A DNA stretch of 64,000 bases from Rhabdophis nuchalis (Eukaryota > Chordata > Lepidosauria > Squamata > Natricidae): the NCBI GenBank assembly GCA_039707465.1, contig CM077644.1:216757462-216821461 (forward strand), read 5' to 3'. Positions 10,220-21,889 of this stretch are shown one piece after another. Position numbers and translations under genes: made by a program. The notes under the pieces are model-generated. The model was not told the origin of the DNA and ran no database searches. It saw nothing but the letters and a program-made list of their open reading frames with translations. Each line of letters begins with the position of its first letter. The stretch's first letter is position 1.

Positions 10220-10328
10220 CAGGGCTGGGGAACTACGGCCCCTTTATGATTTGTGGACTTCAAATCCTAGAATTCCTGAGCCAGCCTGAAGTCCACAAGT
10301 CATAAAAGGCCATAGTTCTCCAGCCCTG
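10220..10328. mobile_element. Palindromic hAT-type element, 109 bp
   Basis: 'cagggctggggaact' to 'agttctccagccctg': the two halves are near-complete inverted repeats about 'cctagaattcctgagccagcc'. Flanks 'ctttcact' and 'ctttaacc' match at 6 of 8 positions. Same design as the 135-140 bp palindromes at 16407, 29752, 50350 and 50961. Confidence 0.72.
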
Positions 10329-10731
10329 CTTTAACCAATGTCCAGTTTGAGAAGAAGAAGAAGAGGAAGAGGAAGAGGAAAGTAGATAGTGGATGTGGTA
10401 GGGTCTGGAGACAGCAGAATAGAGAAAGAATTGGAGAAGATCACAAAATACAAAGACATAGAAATAGAATGACTATGGCAAAGGCAAGCAAGGGTTGTAC
10501 CAATAGTAATAGGCACCTTGGGTGCAATCCCAAAACAACTGTAGCACCACTTAAACACCATAGGCCATCGGTCAATTGCAGAAGGCGGCTTTACTTGGAA
10601 CTGCTTCCATCCTGTGACGATATCTGTAACACCATCAAACATCCAGATTTGCTAACTCAGGTCTTGGTAAGGACTCGATAGGTAGACAAAAATGCCAAAC
10701 CCAGGCTGAACATCTGGCTGACTGTGCAATC

Positions 10732-10850
10732 AATAATAATAATAATAATAATAATGCCTTTATTGTCATTGTACATCATGTATACAACGAAATTGGTTTA
10801 GCCTCTACTGCAACCCCTTGTACTTTAAAAATAATATATTAAAGAAAGCT
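10732..10850. repeat. (AAT)n run plus LINE/SINE 3'-end-like sequence
   Basis: About eight AAT units then 'gcctttattgtcattgtac...acaacgaaattggttta', which resembles the 3' end of a vertebrate LINE/SINE read antisense. Family not recognised. Confidence 0.45.
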
Positions 10851-11579
10851 ATTGAAGAACAAAATAATTTTAAAAAGGTATGTTCTGACAAGGGATAGCA
10901 TTAGACAGAATCACTTCTGCATTCTAAATTGGGAATGCCCACCATTCTACTGGCAATTCATTTTTCATGTAGATGCAAAACAATGTTTGTCTGGCTGAAG
11001 CCTAACACTAAGTGAAATCATTATAACACATTAGCAGAGAGGTTCTGTGCATTAATCACATCCTGTATAAATTGGCTGTAATGTTGCACTCCCTTGGTAA
11101 ATATTGCTAGGCAGCAGGCAAAAACTATTCAAAAGGAAGCATTGCTGGGTACTAGATAGGTCAAAGAAAATATAAATTCATCTGCTCATAGTTTTGAACC
11201 ACACCTATGAATGGTAACAACCTTTTCCAGATGGCATCTTTCAGACAAGTGTAACTGCAACACCTTTACCTCCAGCCAGCATATAAGCTGCTAGTTATGC
11301 AATGCAGGAAGAGCAATTAATGGAGGAAAGCTGAATTACCATAGTTGTTGATCTATTTTTGGCCAGATATCTACAAAGGACGGGACAAATGACAGCAGGC
11401 ACCTTGTGATGATGTTTGTATGAGTTATATAGTCATGTCATTTACACAATGATGTCATTGTGGTTTATATTGGATGCCGCTGCCAACAGCTGACATGCCC
11501 CGGAATTTTGATAGGTCTGCACCACTTTAATTTTAATTTCACTGGCTTGAAAACTACTAACGAGTAATCCAATGAAAAG
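10851..11579. other. Intergenic, nothing recognised
   Basis: AT-rich sequence with no supportable gene or element edge. Confidence 0.45.
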
Positions 11580-12070
11580 TAGTATTGCCCATAGATATTT
11601 TATATTTTATATTTAGATTTAGATTTTATTTAATTTTTTATACCGCCCTACTCCCGAAGGACACAGGGCGGTGTACAGCCAAAATAAAACACAGATATAT
11701 AAAAGTTAAAACAATTTAAAAGCATATTAAATAATTTGGCCCATGATAAGATTAAAAACCAACAAAACCAATTAAAATTAATAAATAATAAAATTCGTAT
11801 TTACGCCAGCCCGGCTTGTTGAAAAAGAAACGTTTTAAGAGCACGGCAGAAGGTGTGTAGGTCAGGGATAATTTGTAACTCCAGGGGCAATTCATTCCAG
11901 AGGACAGGTGCTCCCACAGAGAAGGCTCTCCCCCTGGGTGTCGCCAGTCGACATTGTTTAGCCGACGGCACCATAAGGAGACCCTCTCTATGGAAGTGTA
12001 CTGGCCAGTGGGAGGCTCTTGGTGGCAGAAGGCAATCTCGTAGGTACCCAGGTCCTAATTATAAGTCAAA
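11580..12070 (-). mobile_element. L2-type LINE 3' end, antisense, older copy
   Basis: Plus strand shows 'ataccgccctactcccgaagg' (reversed 3' tail), 'ccggcttgttgaaa' and 'ccagaggacaggtgctcccacagagaagg', the reversed C-terminal coding. The reading frame is broken. It aligns in layout with the L2 at 6370-7478 but is more diverged and truncated near 12070. Confidence 0.8.
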
Positions 12071-12261
12071 GTGATAGGGGAAAAAAACCCTCCTAACTTT
12101 CATTTGTACTAAACAAATATATCGTGCCATTCTGAACTGGGACTAGGTGCACTTTGAGAGAGTTTCAGAATAATTACTTCAGATTACATATGAACTGCTA
12201 TTTGTTGCGGCAACCTGATTTTTTTCCAAAACTTCCAAGCAAGACTTTTTTAAAAGGCAGT

Positions 12262-12277
12262 GGGGGGGGGGGGGGAG
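12262..12277. repeat. Poly-G run
   Basis: Uninterrupted run of about 14-16 G within purine-rich sequence; likely length-variable. Confidence 0.9.
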
Positions 12278-12541
12278 AAGGAGAGAGAAGCTTCTTCTTC
12301 TTAAAGAATTACATTAACTTAAATGAACTACATTCAATGATTCCTAAAATCAATTTTTTTCAGGTTTACATAGAATCTAACCGAGCATAAGTTGAATTTG
12401 TTTGATGTACACCGAAAGCCACACAGAAGCCCTTTAAAAATGACTTGTTCCTTGTGGGAGAGAGAGAGACCAGCCGCAGGACCATCTGTATGGCTGCTCT
12501 GAGGGATAGTCTAGATGACTTGTATGTAACATTACTTAGAC

Positions 12542-12908
12542 CAAACTCAAGGCCTGTGGGCTGGATCTGGCCCACAGGGTGCTTAGATCTGGCCTGCAGG
12601 GCCACCCTGAAAATAGTGAAGGACCGGCTTGCAGTGCCTCTGCCAGTGAAAATGGAGCTTGGAAGGGCCACATGCGGCCGTCCTGAGCTCCATTTTCACT
12701 GGTAGAGGGTTGCAGGAGGCCGTCCCAACCAAAAATGGAGGTCAGGAGGCCGTTTTAGTTGGCAGAGCACTTGGGCCACCACAGGTGCCAGGACATGAGT
12801 GACATCAAGCAGGACACACCCACCCTGGCCATGCCCTCACTCTCCCTCCCCCCGAGGTCAAACACAAACCTCATGTGGCCCTCAAAGAAATTGAGTTTGA
12901 CACCCCTG
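12542..12908. mobile_element. hAT-type nonautonomous element ('gagtttgacacccctg' family), left terminus shortened
   Basis: Right end 'attgagtttgacacccctg'; left end begins 'caaactcaaggcctg', lacking the first 8-10 terminal bases. Flanks 'acttagac' (12534-12541) and 'gtttagac' (12909-12916) match at 6 of 8 positions. Inverted orientation relative to 8721-9088, with the same 'ggatctggccc' and 'ccattttcactgg' interior. Confidence 0.78.
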
Positions 12909-12916
12909 GTTTAGAC

Positions 12917-13205
12917 TGAGTGAAATTAAGCTGGAGGACTTCTTTGTCATAACATCTGCTCTCTGGAGTAACATCTTCATAGGTTCTCAGTATGATCTTT
13001 TTGGAAGAAGCCTTGCAACCTGATTCTGTCCATAGGCTTTGGGTAGCAAACCCCTTCTATCATGAGGGACCTTCTATAGATTGCGTTATTTTTCTCCAGA
13101 TGTTTGATTTTGTTTTCTGTGTTGTATTGTTTTAATTTTTTTTCTATTTGTATGCTGCCCAGAGTCATGATGAAATCAGGCAGCCTACAAATTTAATAAA
13201 TAGTA
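12917..13205 (+). repeat. LINE 3' end, degraded
   Basis: Ends in 'atgctgcccagagtcatgatgaaatcaggcagcctacaaatttaataaata', matching in pattern the tail at 9150-9450. Coding part not in frame. Confidence 0.5.
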
Positions 13206-13618
13206 AATAAACAAACAGTAAAAAAAAGAATGTTATTTTTCTTTATCATAATGCCACATGCTTATGTTTCATGATCCAGTGATATTTTTGAGCGGCACAA
13301 GTCCAGTTAACCCAGCAATTTCTTCTTAACACAATGCATAAATGTCTATGGAGATTCTCAGTCAGGCAGGTTTTGATGCATTTGGGACAATGTATAAATG
13401 TTCAGTAAATAATAATAATTGTATTGAATTAGTCCCAAATTTGAATCTGTAAAACTATGATAAATCAATGTCCATTTCCCCCTAAATTCTATATACAATA
13501 TTAAATTTCTCAAAATTAGATTTAGTTTATCTCAGCAGGGGCCATGGGACAAAAAAGATTATTTGCTTGTTACACGTATATCTCATCTTCTCTACAAAAG
13601 CTTAAAATTGCACACATA

Positions 13619-13834
13619 CCATGTTTTCTCAAAAATAAGACAGGGTCTTATTTTATTTTGACCCCCAAAATAAGTGCTTGGCTTTATTTTTGGGGAGGTC
13701 TTATTATTTTTGAGGTGCAGGATGGCTGCTGCTGTGTTGCAATATTTTCAGGGGAGGGCTTATTTTTTGCACATGTGCTCAAAAGCCCATTTGGGCTTAT
13801 TATCTGGGGAGGTCTTATTTTCAGGGAAACAGGG
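13619..13834. mobile_element. mariner/Tc1-type short element, 216 bp, TA target
   Basis: Ends 'ccatgttttctcaaaaataagac' and 'gtcttattttcagggaaacaggg' are inverted repeats flanked by TA (13617-13618 and 13835-13836). The interior is rich in 'aataag' and 'cttatt' modules. The copy at 22714-22956 is the same family in the opposite orientation. Confidence 0.85.
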
Positions 13835-13836
13835 TA

Positions 13837-16398
13837 GTTTTCTCTTTTCCAATTTCATCCCCACAACTGCTCTGTGAGTCTGCGTAGCTTGAGAGATAGT
13901 GATTTGCCAAAAGCCATCTAATAAAATTTTCTTCTTGGTGAGGATCCAAAGTTCTCCTTGCTAATCAGACAACATCACACCATCCCTTTGATGTTAGCAA
14001 TATTTGCACTTTTTGCACTTTTTACACCTGGGCAAGTTGTTTGCTTTCTTTATGCTTACTTATTTTACATGCCACTTTGAGACAAGTGGATGATAAAATC
14101 CAAGGAAGTTAAGCCGCTCCTTGCTTAGATGAGAAAAGTTGTTAGATTACTAACAACCTTTCAGAGAAAAAGCATCTGTAACATATATACTCAGTTGTGA
14201 CAGGCAGGCAGGCAGGCAGGCAGGCCAGGCAGATGGACAGACAGACAGATGCCAAATCTTCTTCCACCTTCAGCAAAACACAATTCTAATGCTTGAGAAA
14301 AGGCAAGGGTGCACAATAATGCTTGGTGGGCTTAATCATTGTGAAGGAAAACACTAGATAATAATAAATAGCTTTACTGCAATATGAATTTGAGCTTCAT
14401 GCAGCAGTCAGAGAACTATTATAATTAAAGAAAAGAGAGACAGTATTGTTTGTGAACCAAACTCTGCAAAAAGGATGCAAGACAGACTGAAAACAGATGA
14501 ATGCAAAACTGGCTGGCTCTGCTGAGGCCTCCTCTCCACTTTTGCTAAGACAATCCATTTGTTTCTCCCTGTCAAATGAAGACAAGTATCAGAACTAGTG
14601 CAATAGGGCAAGGTCAAATGTCTTCTGCCAGTATTTTCCAGCATAACTGGCAGTTCAGATGTAAAGTGAGGCCCAAAGCAGCCTTCTCCATCAATCTAAT
14701 GAGTTTCTAGATCTAGTGAACTTTAGCTCCCAAGATTCACAAGTATTCACAAGATTCCCAGGTTGTGGCATTGAATAAGTTGGAATAAGCTCATCTGAAA
14801 CTTGTGTTCTTCTCTGGATCTTTAATGTATTTTCTGAATGTACAACTCACTAATTACACCAAGACTTAGTCAGCTCAGTGTGCTTATGCCTGTAGCATCA
14901 TTTATATTTATCAATTCATCACTGTAAATTCTTCAATAGCTCTTGATGATGAAAGATCAACTGTTTGAGTATAACTGAGTAAGCTTTGTACCATGATTCT
15001 AACCTCTCCTACATCAGATGGCAATGTCACTCTTTTTCTGGTCAGCTGAACAATAAAATCCTACACCAACACCAACAAACAAGAACTGTCTGCCCCCATA
15101 TAGATGGCTGGGATATTGTACAAGCACAATCAGGTGAGCTGTCATTTCCCTTGAAGTGGCATTGCATCACTTGATATCTATGGTTCAGACCAAACTAGGT
15201 CAGGTGATTCCCACGATCGCATCTATTGATCATCATTTTCATCATACAGAGTATGATGCACAAGTAGACTCCAGCTTGTCCACGTGTGTCTGGCTAATTA
15301 GAAAATACCTTACAGTCCTGAAGTTCATAGGTGTTCATATTCACCCAACGCAGCTTAGGTAGAAGATAACACTGCGAAAGTGCTGATGGAAGCTAAGAAA
15401 GGTTTGCAATGAATAATTTATTCAAAAAATCGAGTCCTTTTTAATGAATTAGCCAATTGATTTCCAACTATATTGCCATTTCTCAATATCTTTACCTGGG
15501 GGCATCATTATACCGATGACTGCTTAGAGACAAGATTCACCCAAGATAGAATGCCTGCTTGAAAGATTGCATTCTCCCTACAGACCTCAGCACCTCAAGC
15601 AACGGCCTATGGGAATGGAGCTGGGCGACCAAGGAAATGATTTTCCTAAGGCCAGAGAAATGAGAAATGACATGCTGATTATATTCAGAACAGTATTTCC
15701 TGACATATTGATTTATTTGTGATGTCTTGACCTCTCTGAGTACTGCATAATTTTTGCATCAGTGATTGCCAAATATTAGTGTTTCATGCTTCGATTCAAA
15801 TAGGGCATTGGCCAGTTACCTGCACAGTGGTTTACCTCTGAATAATATTGCATGACATTGACCTGCATAATAATTAAAATAGTTTTATCCTCACATTTAA
15901 TATTTTACAAGAAAAAGACAGCTTACATGAACAAATACCTAACTGGTTATTCTTTTCTGCCAGCATCGTGTCATTAGATACCGCAAGGATGAGGTTGATC
16001 CAAAAATGCCAGGTTATAACACTGAGCTTATGACAGAAGCAATTTCCACCCCCTCTAATTCTGTGGTTCTGTACTTCAACTCTAGTTGAACTTACATGCC
16101 TCCCAATCCTACTGGACCATCAACAATATTGAATTGCTAGCCAAAGAAAAGAAAAACAGAGGAACACCAGGTTTCAAGGAAGAGAACATTAAGTGCAACA
16201 CTTTATTTGGAATTTCAGAGTTTCTTTTAATTTGTCCTGCATCCTGATCCATCATATGTGAAACCACTGTATGCAGGTGGTAGCTAAATAATAAACAAAA
16301 CAAAACAAATACAAAACAATTGGACCCTTTTACTGATCCTGGACAGCCTGCATTCTTGTATCAAGATTTCTTATGGTACCTCATGCTCTATTTTGTCT
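13837..16398. other. Intergenic, mostly unrecognised
   Basis: Apart from the GGCA repeat, no gene or element boundary could be supported. Short frames at 14397-14644 (minus), 14986-15362 (plus) and 16109-16303 (minus) have no recognisable domain or conserved motif. Confidence 0.45.
14198..14252. repeat. (GGCA)n / (GACA)n microsatellite
   Basis: Tandem GGCA units followed by GACAGACAGACA. Confidence 0.93.
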
Positions 16399-16406
16399 GA
16401 ATAGAG

Positions 16407-16546
16407 CAGGGGTCTGCAAAGTCGGCTCTTTTAAGACTGGTGGACTTCAACTCCCAGAATTCCCCAGCCAGCTATGCCTGGCTGGCTGGGGAATTCTGGG
16501 AGTTGAAGTCCACCAGTCTTAAAAGAGCCGACTTTGCAGACCCCTG
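16407..16546. mobile_element. Near-perfect palindromic hAT element, 140 bp, exact 8-bp duplication
   Basis: Starts 'caggggtctgcaaagtcgg' and ends 'ccgactttgcagacccctg'. The two roughly 65-bp arms are almost perfectly complementary with a few bases at the centre ('ctatgcc'). Flanked by exact 'gaatagag' copies (16399-16406 and 16547-16554). Near-identical arms indicate recent insertion. Transcribed RNA would fold into one long hairpin. Confidence 0.93.
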
Positions 16547-16554
16547 GAATAGAG

Positions 16555-16897
16555 TATAAATAATATAAACTTTGGAGTGTTTCTTGTTCACATCTGAAAT
16601 TTAGTCTGAAAAGTCAACTGTAAACTGGCTTTATTTCTTTATTTGCCCTTAGCAAATTATGACTGGTTGGGCAGTATAATGATAGCTCTTGGGTAACACT
16701 ATGAAACAAAAATCATGTTTAAAAAAAAAGACGAAAAAGTAAAAGACCCTTAAACCAAAACCAAAATAAAAGTTACAATTAAAAGCATACCACCACAATT
16801 TAACAAAATTAAAAGAAGGCTTAGATCCAAGGGAATTTAGAAATAATTATGTATAGTACCTAAATATATGTATATTTCACGAGTGGGATGCCACAAC
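16555..16897. other. Intergenic, nothing recognised
   Basis: AT-rich spacer. Confidence 0.4.
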
Positions 16898-16905
16898 CTC
16901 AAAGC

Positions 16906-17164
16906 CAGAGGTGGTATTCAGCAGGTTCTGACCAGTTCTGGAGAACCAGTAGCAGAAATTTGGAATAGTTCGGAGAACTGGTAAATACCACCTCTGACTG
17001 GCCCCACCCCCATCTATTCTCTACCTCCTGAGTCCCAGCTGATTTTGCAGTAACCTTCCCCTGGAATGGGGAGGGAATGGAGATTTTACAGTATCCTCCC
17101 CCTGCCATGCCCACCAAGCCACACCCACAGAACCGGTAGTAAAAAATTTTGAATCCCACCATTT
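16906..17164. mobile_element. hAT-type nonautonomous element ('cagaggtggtattcagc' family)
   Basis: Clearly homologous to the copy at 50533-50809: the same start 'cagaggtggtattcagcagg', internal 'gagaactggtaaatacc' and 'gtagtaaaaaattttgaatcccacca' end. Flanks 'ctcaaagc' and 'cctaaagc' match at 6 of 8. No coding capacity. Confidence 0.82.
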
Positions 17165-17172
17165 CCTAAAGC

Positions 17173-17911
17173 CTGTTCTTCCAGTTATTATCATCTCATT
17201 TCAGATAAAATGTCTTGAGGGTGATCTGAGTACAGGGTAGTTACATATCCAACATGGCATGGATTTCCTCTGTTTGAAGACATTTTCAAGACTGCTTTGA
17301 AGCCAAAGTAGGGAAAATAGCTAGTATTAAAGTTATCCATCATCAAGTTGTATCTTGATGACAGAAGGAGCAGTGCACAGCCCACCTGGTCATACTCTTC
17401 CTTAGTACGGTGCACTGCAGTTCTACTTAAATTATTAGTAGTTTCTTCTAATTATGCATCTCCACACATTCATTAGGTATGCAAATTGAATGCAAAATGC
17501 TGTCACTTTTGCCCTTCATTTTTTTAGTCATGTGTAAAATGGCCCTTCTTCCTCGAGTGCAGATGGGCTCATGTGGAGGTCAGTAAGCCTTCTGGGATTT
17601 AAACCCATTTAAGCACTAACACTTGTTATACATAAAGCAGAGCCAGGGACATATTTAACCAAACTTTGCCTGCTCCCATAACTATTTGATATTTTTATCT
17701 CTTCATTTTAAAAAGAGTTTATCCATTGATTTATACATTCATTCATTTTTATTAGCAGCCCTTGATCTTTGATACTCACTTGCCTGTCTGGATTCAGATG
17801 AATCGGTCCATTCTTCTCTTTGCCTGAAAATGCATCCATGTTTTTCCAGCTTTCTGTTAATATGCTGATTTTTAAGTTGATCTCTCTTCCTTCCCCATTT
17901 TCCTTTTGCCT
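17173..17911. other. Intergenic, nothing recognised
   Basis: No supportable feature. Confidence 0.4.
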
Positions 17912-17919
17912 ACCTTAGT

Positions 17920-18206
17920 CAGGGGTGGGATTCTACCAGTTCGGACCGGTTCAGACAAATCAATAGCTCCAACAATCAGCTTGAAGCAAACTGGCTCGCC
18001 CCAACGATCAGACGGGCCCACCTGCTCGCCCACTGTGTTATTTTCCTACGTTTATCTTCTCAGCTGATTTGCAGGGCAGAGCAGATTGCCACGCAAATCA
18101 GCTGTGTTACTTCTCCAAAGAAACTCGAAAGTGAACATTTCTTCAAACTATGCACACATGCGCAAATCACCAAACTGGTTGTTAAACCAGGAGGATCCCA
18201 CCACTG
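17920..18206. mobile_element. hAT-type nonautonomous element, 287 bp ('caggggtgggattctacc' family)
   Basis: Left 'caggggtgggattctacc', right 'aggatcccaccactg'. Same interior as 35248-35507: 'ctcagctgatttgc.gggcagag', 'aaccgg' motifs and 'gttgttaaac'. Target duplication not clear. Confidence 0.8.
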
Positions 18207-18362
18207 CCTAGGGTAGCTATTTATTTTGATTGTAAGCCTACAGTAGGGAGAATATTATATGCAGAAAAAATGCCACAAATTAGATATTTGAGATGTATTG
18301 TGTTCATTATACTTTGTTAGAGATTGACCTGCTTGAAATAATTCCAGATGGATTATGGGATA

Positions 18363-18381
18363 TGTGTGTGTGTGTGTGTGT

Positions 18382-18435
<54 letters not shown>

Positions 18436-18457
18436 GTGTGTATATATATATATATAT
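18363..18457. repeat. (TG)n followed by (TA)n microsatellite
   Basis: Long TG run with a few TATG interruptions, then about eight TA units. Confidence 0.97.
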
Positions 18458-18526
18458 GTTAGATTTTTAAGGGCTGAAAATAAAGAGACCAGGATGGATC
18501 CATTTTCAGCCCTTAAAAATCTAACA
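18457..18526. repeat. Perfect 25-bp inverted repeat with 20-nt spacer
   Basis: Arms 18457-18481 and 18502-18526 are exact reverse complements (starting 'tgttagatttttaagg'). It abuts the TA microsatellite and lies at the edge of Penelope-like sequence. The symmetry may be part of the terminal structure of that element. Confidence 0.9.
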
Positions 18527-18785
18527 CATATCTAAAAAATTTCACACAGCAGCAAACTAATTGGTTCTCTGTCTGGATGATCTCTGGGTTGAGTCGAAGG
18601 GCAGAGAGGGATGATGTTAAGTCTCCTCCCTTAAAGGGGCCCTGAACAGGAGCTGTGAAAATATTCTCTCATATATATAAAAGCAAAGACCCAGGCCTGA
18701 TGATGATGGGGGTGATCCCATCGAAACGTTGCAAAAACACCTTTAATTTTACACAGGAAAAGACCGGAATAAACCAAAATCTACA
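18527..18785 (+). mobile_element. Penelope-like element remnant with hammerhead-like core
   Basis: Contains 'cctgatgatgatggg' and 'cccatcgaaacgttgc', the arrangement typical of the terminal repeats of Penelope-like retroelements, followed by 'ttttacacaggaaaagaccgg'. No GIY-YIG or RT coding remains. The identification comes from the terminal signature alone. Confidence 0.6.
18697..18727 (+). ncRNA. Hammerhead-ribozyme-like core
   Basis: Order of parts: CTGATGA (18697-18703), a 6-bp stem GATGGG/CCCATC (18705-18710 with 18717-18722) with a GGTGAT loop, then GAAAC (18723-18727). This is the conserved half of a hammerhead ribozyme. One extra T follows CTGATGA, and I could not identify helix III with the cleavage-site GUH, so activity is unproven. 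Confidence 0.5.
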
Positions 18786-18804
18786 TATATATATATATAT
18801 ATAT

Positions 18805-19165
18805 TTGTTTTCGTAGATTTTCACGGGTGTAGGTATGCTGGCATAGCTGGCTTCGGGGATTTTCCCGTGTATAAGGCATAGAAATGTTATTGCAACGTTT
18901 CGACAAGATCTCACTTGTCATCATCAGGCAGGCTTCTGATCCTTATTGGGTATGGCTATCTGATGAGAGCTAAACAGCTCGAAATAGATCTATCATAGTC
19001 TCTCTCTATTTATTTATCTATCAGTACAAATGCATACAAAATGGTTTTCTGTCTGAAAGGCTCCTAGGTTGGAGTTGCAAGGCGAAATGGGTAGCAGAAA
19101 GCTCCCTCCCTCCCATATTTGGGAATACCAGGTGCTCTGACATAAACAATTATATATATATATAG
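18805..19165 (-). mobile_element. Penelope-like element remnant, antisense
   Basis: Contains 'gtagattttcacgggtgtagg', 'gattttcccgtgta' and the reversed hammerhead-like core at 18897-18927. The segment at 19030-19160 resembles 18545-18660 ('ggttttctgtctg', 'aagctccctccctcc'). Confidence 0.58.
18897..18927 (-). ncRNA. Second hammerhead-ribozyme-like core
   Basis: On the minus strand: CTGATGA (18927-18921), one extra T, a 6-bp stem GACAAG/CTTGTC with loop TGAGAT, then GAAAC (18901-18897) and GTTGC. The stem sequence differs from the core at 18697 while base pairing is kept, a covariation-like pattern. Confidence 0.5.
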
Positions 19166-20029
19166 CTATTTGCATGGGTTAGAGCTAGGGATTCCCCCCC
19201 CCCCTTTTTTCAACAATAACTATCCCAAGGCCTTTTCCACAGCCATTATCATGACTTCTGAACTGAAAGTGGCATTTCCTATTTGCAGTAACTGATCACA
19301 GTCAGGGCTAAAATTATCTCATGCTGTTGGCCTTTCGTCTCCTTGACCTGAATCATCCATTCATCCATTTTATTCTCTATGGCTTTGTGGATTAGGTTAG
19401 GCATAGGGAAATGACTTACCCTTGCCTGCATGGCTTAAAAGAGCTTACACAAGCTAAGTTGAATGCCTAAACCCCAGTGCTCTTCCTAGGCATATACACT
19501 TGTGATTTCTAGCCAACATAACAATAGCAATAGCACGTATACTTTGCACATAAGCAAAGACAAAGTATGGCAATTCTTCATCAAGTTTAGAGGAATTTTT
19601 CCTAACACAAGACTAATGTTACATTTGTGAGTGTGATTTTCAGTAATGTCACTGAAGCTCTTTGTAAAACTAGTTGTTTGTTGTTTTGATATTCTGTCTC
19701 ACAATGTTTCCACGTATATAATTAGTCCCTTTATCTGAAATGATTTTGTAGGGAAATATTGTAACTGGAAAAAAGGTTTCAGCAATTATTGAAGCTTTGG
19801 TGGTTGTTACAGCTCCTGCTTTGTATCTTTTAATATGATCCATTCGTTTATTTTATTTTTTCATTTGCTTTTGTAAAAATAAAAGCTAAAAGTTTTACCA
19901 TTACTATAACAGGCAGTGGTTTTTAAAGTATGTTAAAACTTTTCATATGACATGTTTGAATTTTTATATTCTGCTAGGGCTGGGCCCATAAAAATTTGCA
20001 TGAGGTCTATGCTTCTTTGCTTCTATGCT
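19166..20029. other. Intergenic, nothing recognised
   Basis: Contains a C/T homopolymer run at about 19193-19210; otherwise unremarkable. Confidence 0.4.
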
Positions 20030-20265
20030 CACCCCTTCATGGATTACTGCCTTGTCGTGGCGAAGGGGCTTGCATAGCTCAATGAAGCTGTGAGCTATGC
20101 CATGCAGGGCCACCCAAGACAGACAGGTCATAGCAGAGAGCTCTGACAAAACGTGAACCACTGGAATAGGACATGGCATCCCACTCCAGTATGACAACTC
20201 CATGGACAATACTAAAAGATAAGTTTGTCTATGGGGTCGTGATGGGTTGTACTTTGCAACTAACA
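20030..20265 (+). mobile_element. RTE/BovB LINE fragment
   Basis: 'ttcatggattactgccttgtcgtgg', 'gcttgcatagctcaatgaagctgtgagc' and 'ccactccagtatgacaactccatggac' follow the well-known BovB internal segment found in snakes, lizards and ruminants. It is short, lacks RT motifs and is not in frame. Recognised by eye only. Confidence 0.6.
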
Positions 20266-20559
20266 ACAAAATGCTTCTTTATTAATTATATTTATTCACA
20301 TAATTTCTATACCACTAGTTTCCTCAAAGATTTCCAGCTGGTTTAAAAAACTGACTATGCAAACTATAACATTTTCTCACAGCCCCAAATCAATTGTTTG
20401 AAAGTAACTTCCTTAATATCTCTATTACATTTTAAAAACTCTGCAGAAGAACTCAGTCCTAGTTGTGTTCCCAAAAAAAACTATTTGGGAGGGCACTTTG
20501 CTAATCTCTGGAGGTAAGCAGTTCCATAGTAAATATACATATCTGGAGACACTTAGGCC

Positions 20560-21415
20560 TATTAATTCCTAGATAACATGCACAACATAGATCACAACTT
20601 ATTTTCCTCAACAATAGAGACCTTCAAATTTCTAGGTTCTATCATATCTCAAGACCTAAAATGGAAACCTAACATCAAAAACATCGTCAAAAAAGCACAA
20701 TAAAGAATGTTCTTTCTGCACCAACTCAAAAAGCTCAAAACTGTCCAAGAAACTGCTGATTCTGTTCTACAGAGGAATTATTAAGTCTGTCATCTGCACC
20801 CCTATAACTGTCTGATTTGGTTCTGCAACCCAACAAGACAGACACAAACTTCAGAGGACAATTAACTGCAGAAAAAATAATTACTGCCAACCTGGCTTCC
20901 ATTGAGGACCTGTACACTGCCTGAGTCAAAAAGAGGGCCCTGAAAATATTTACAGACCCCTCGCACCCTGGACATAAATGGTGTCAACTCCTACTCTCAA
21001 AACGATGCTATAGAGCACTGCACACCAAGACAACTAGACACAAGAACAGTTTTTTCCTGAATGCCATCATTGTGCTAAACAAATAATTCTCTCAACACTG
21101 TCAAACTATTCACTAAGGCTGCATTACTATTACTATTAGTCTTCTCATCGTTCCTATCACCCATCTCCTCCCACTTATGACTGCAGGACTGCGACTTTGT
21201 AGTTTGTATCCTTATGATTTATATTGATATGGATGGTTTCCTGATTGCTTATTTGTACCTTATGACTATCATTAAGTGTTGTATCTTATGGTTCTTGATA
21301 AACGTATCTTGTGTTTTTATGGACACTGAGAGCATATGCACCAAAGACAAATTCTTTGTGTGTCCAATCACACTTGGCCAATAAAGAATTCTATTCTTAA
21401 CTTGTAACTGTTGCT
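20560..21415 (+). mobile_element. Rex1-like (CR1-group) LINE 3' end, with stops
   Basis: Translation from about 20612 reads ETFKFLGSIISQDLKWKPNI then VKKAQ, a stop, and MFFLHQLKKLK. This is the post-catalytic RT region 'FLG..I..DL.W..NI..I.KKA.QRL.FLR.L'. Later 'LASIEDLYT' and 'ALKIFTDPSHPGH' type residues can be read around intact and broken codons. The 3' end is 'cacttggccaataaagaattctattc', which in snakes leads to ATAGA-type tails. Several stops and frameshifts are present, so it is a fossil. Confidence 0.72.
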
Positions 21416-21888
21416 TGCACAGTCTCTGCAGGGTCTCCCCTTTTAACTGCTGGTTTTTAAGACCATAACTAAAGCAACTTATTTTCCCACATAATTTTCT
21501 AAAGGCAAAGCTAAACGGCATTCTTAGCATAGCATAAGAACTCTCTTTATCTGGTCATCTGTCTGGATTCCCTCACCTATATCTTGAGGCCAGTCAGAGT
21601 CTGAGGTAGCCTCGGGTTAAGTTTAGATGTTCCATAACTCAAGTTTTCCAATTTATTGTGGCTTAAGCTTCATGTAGTCAACTTGGGGTACATAGATGTC
21701 ACGGGACACAATATTTTCTATGTCAATTTCTATGCCAATAGCTCCTGTGCTTTTGTGCTTCTACTCTCTTGTGCCTAATCAATGCCTGTTGCTCATCTTG
21801 TTTTCTCAGTTTTAACAATAGTTTTGATAAAATATGCCTATTGCTTATAGGATCTTATGTGATGCAAGGCAGAATTGAGGGGTGCATT

Positions 21889-21889
21889 T

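Noticed and set aside
18293..18535. Val/Cys-repeat frame
   Set aside because: Produced by the TG microsatellite.
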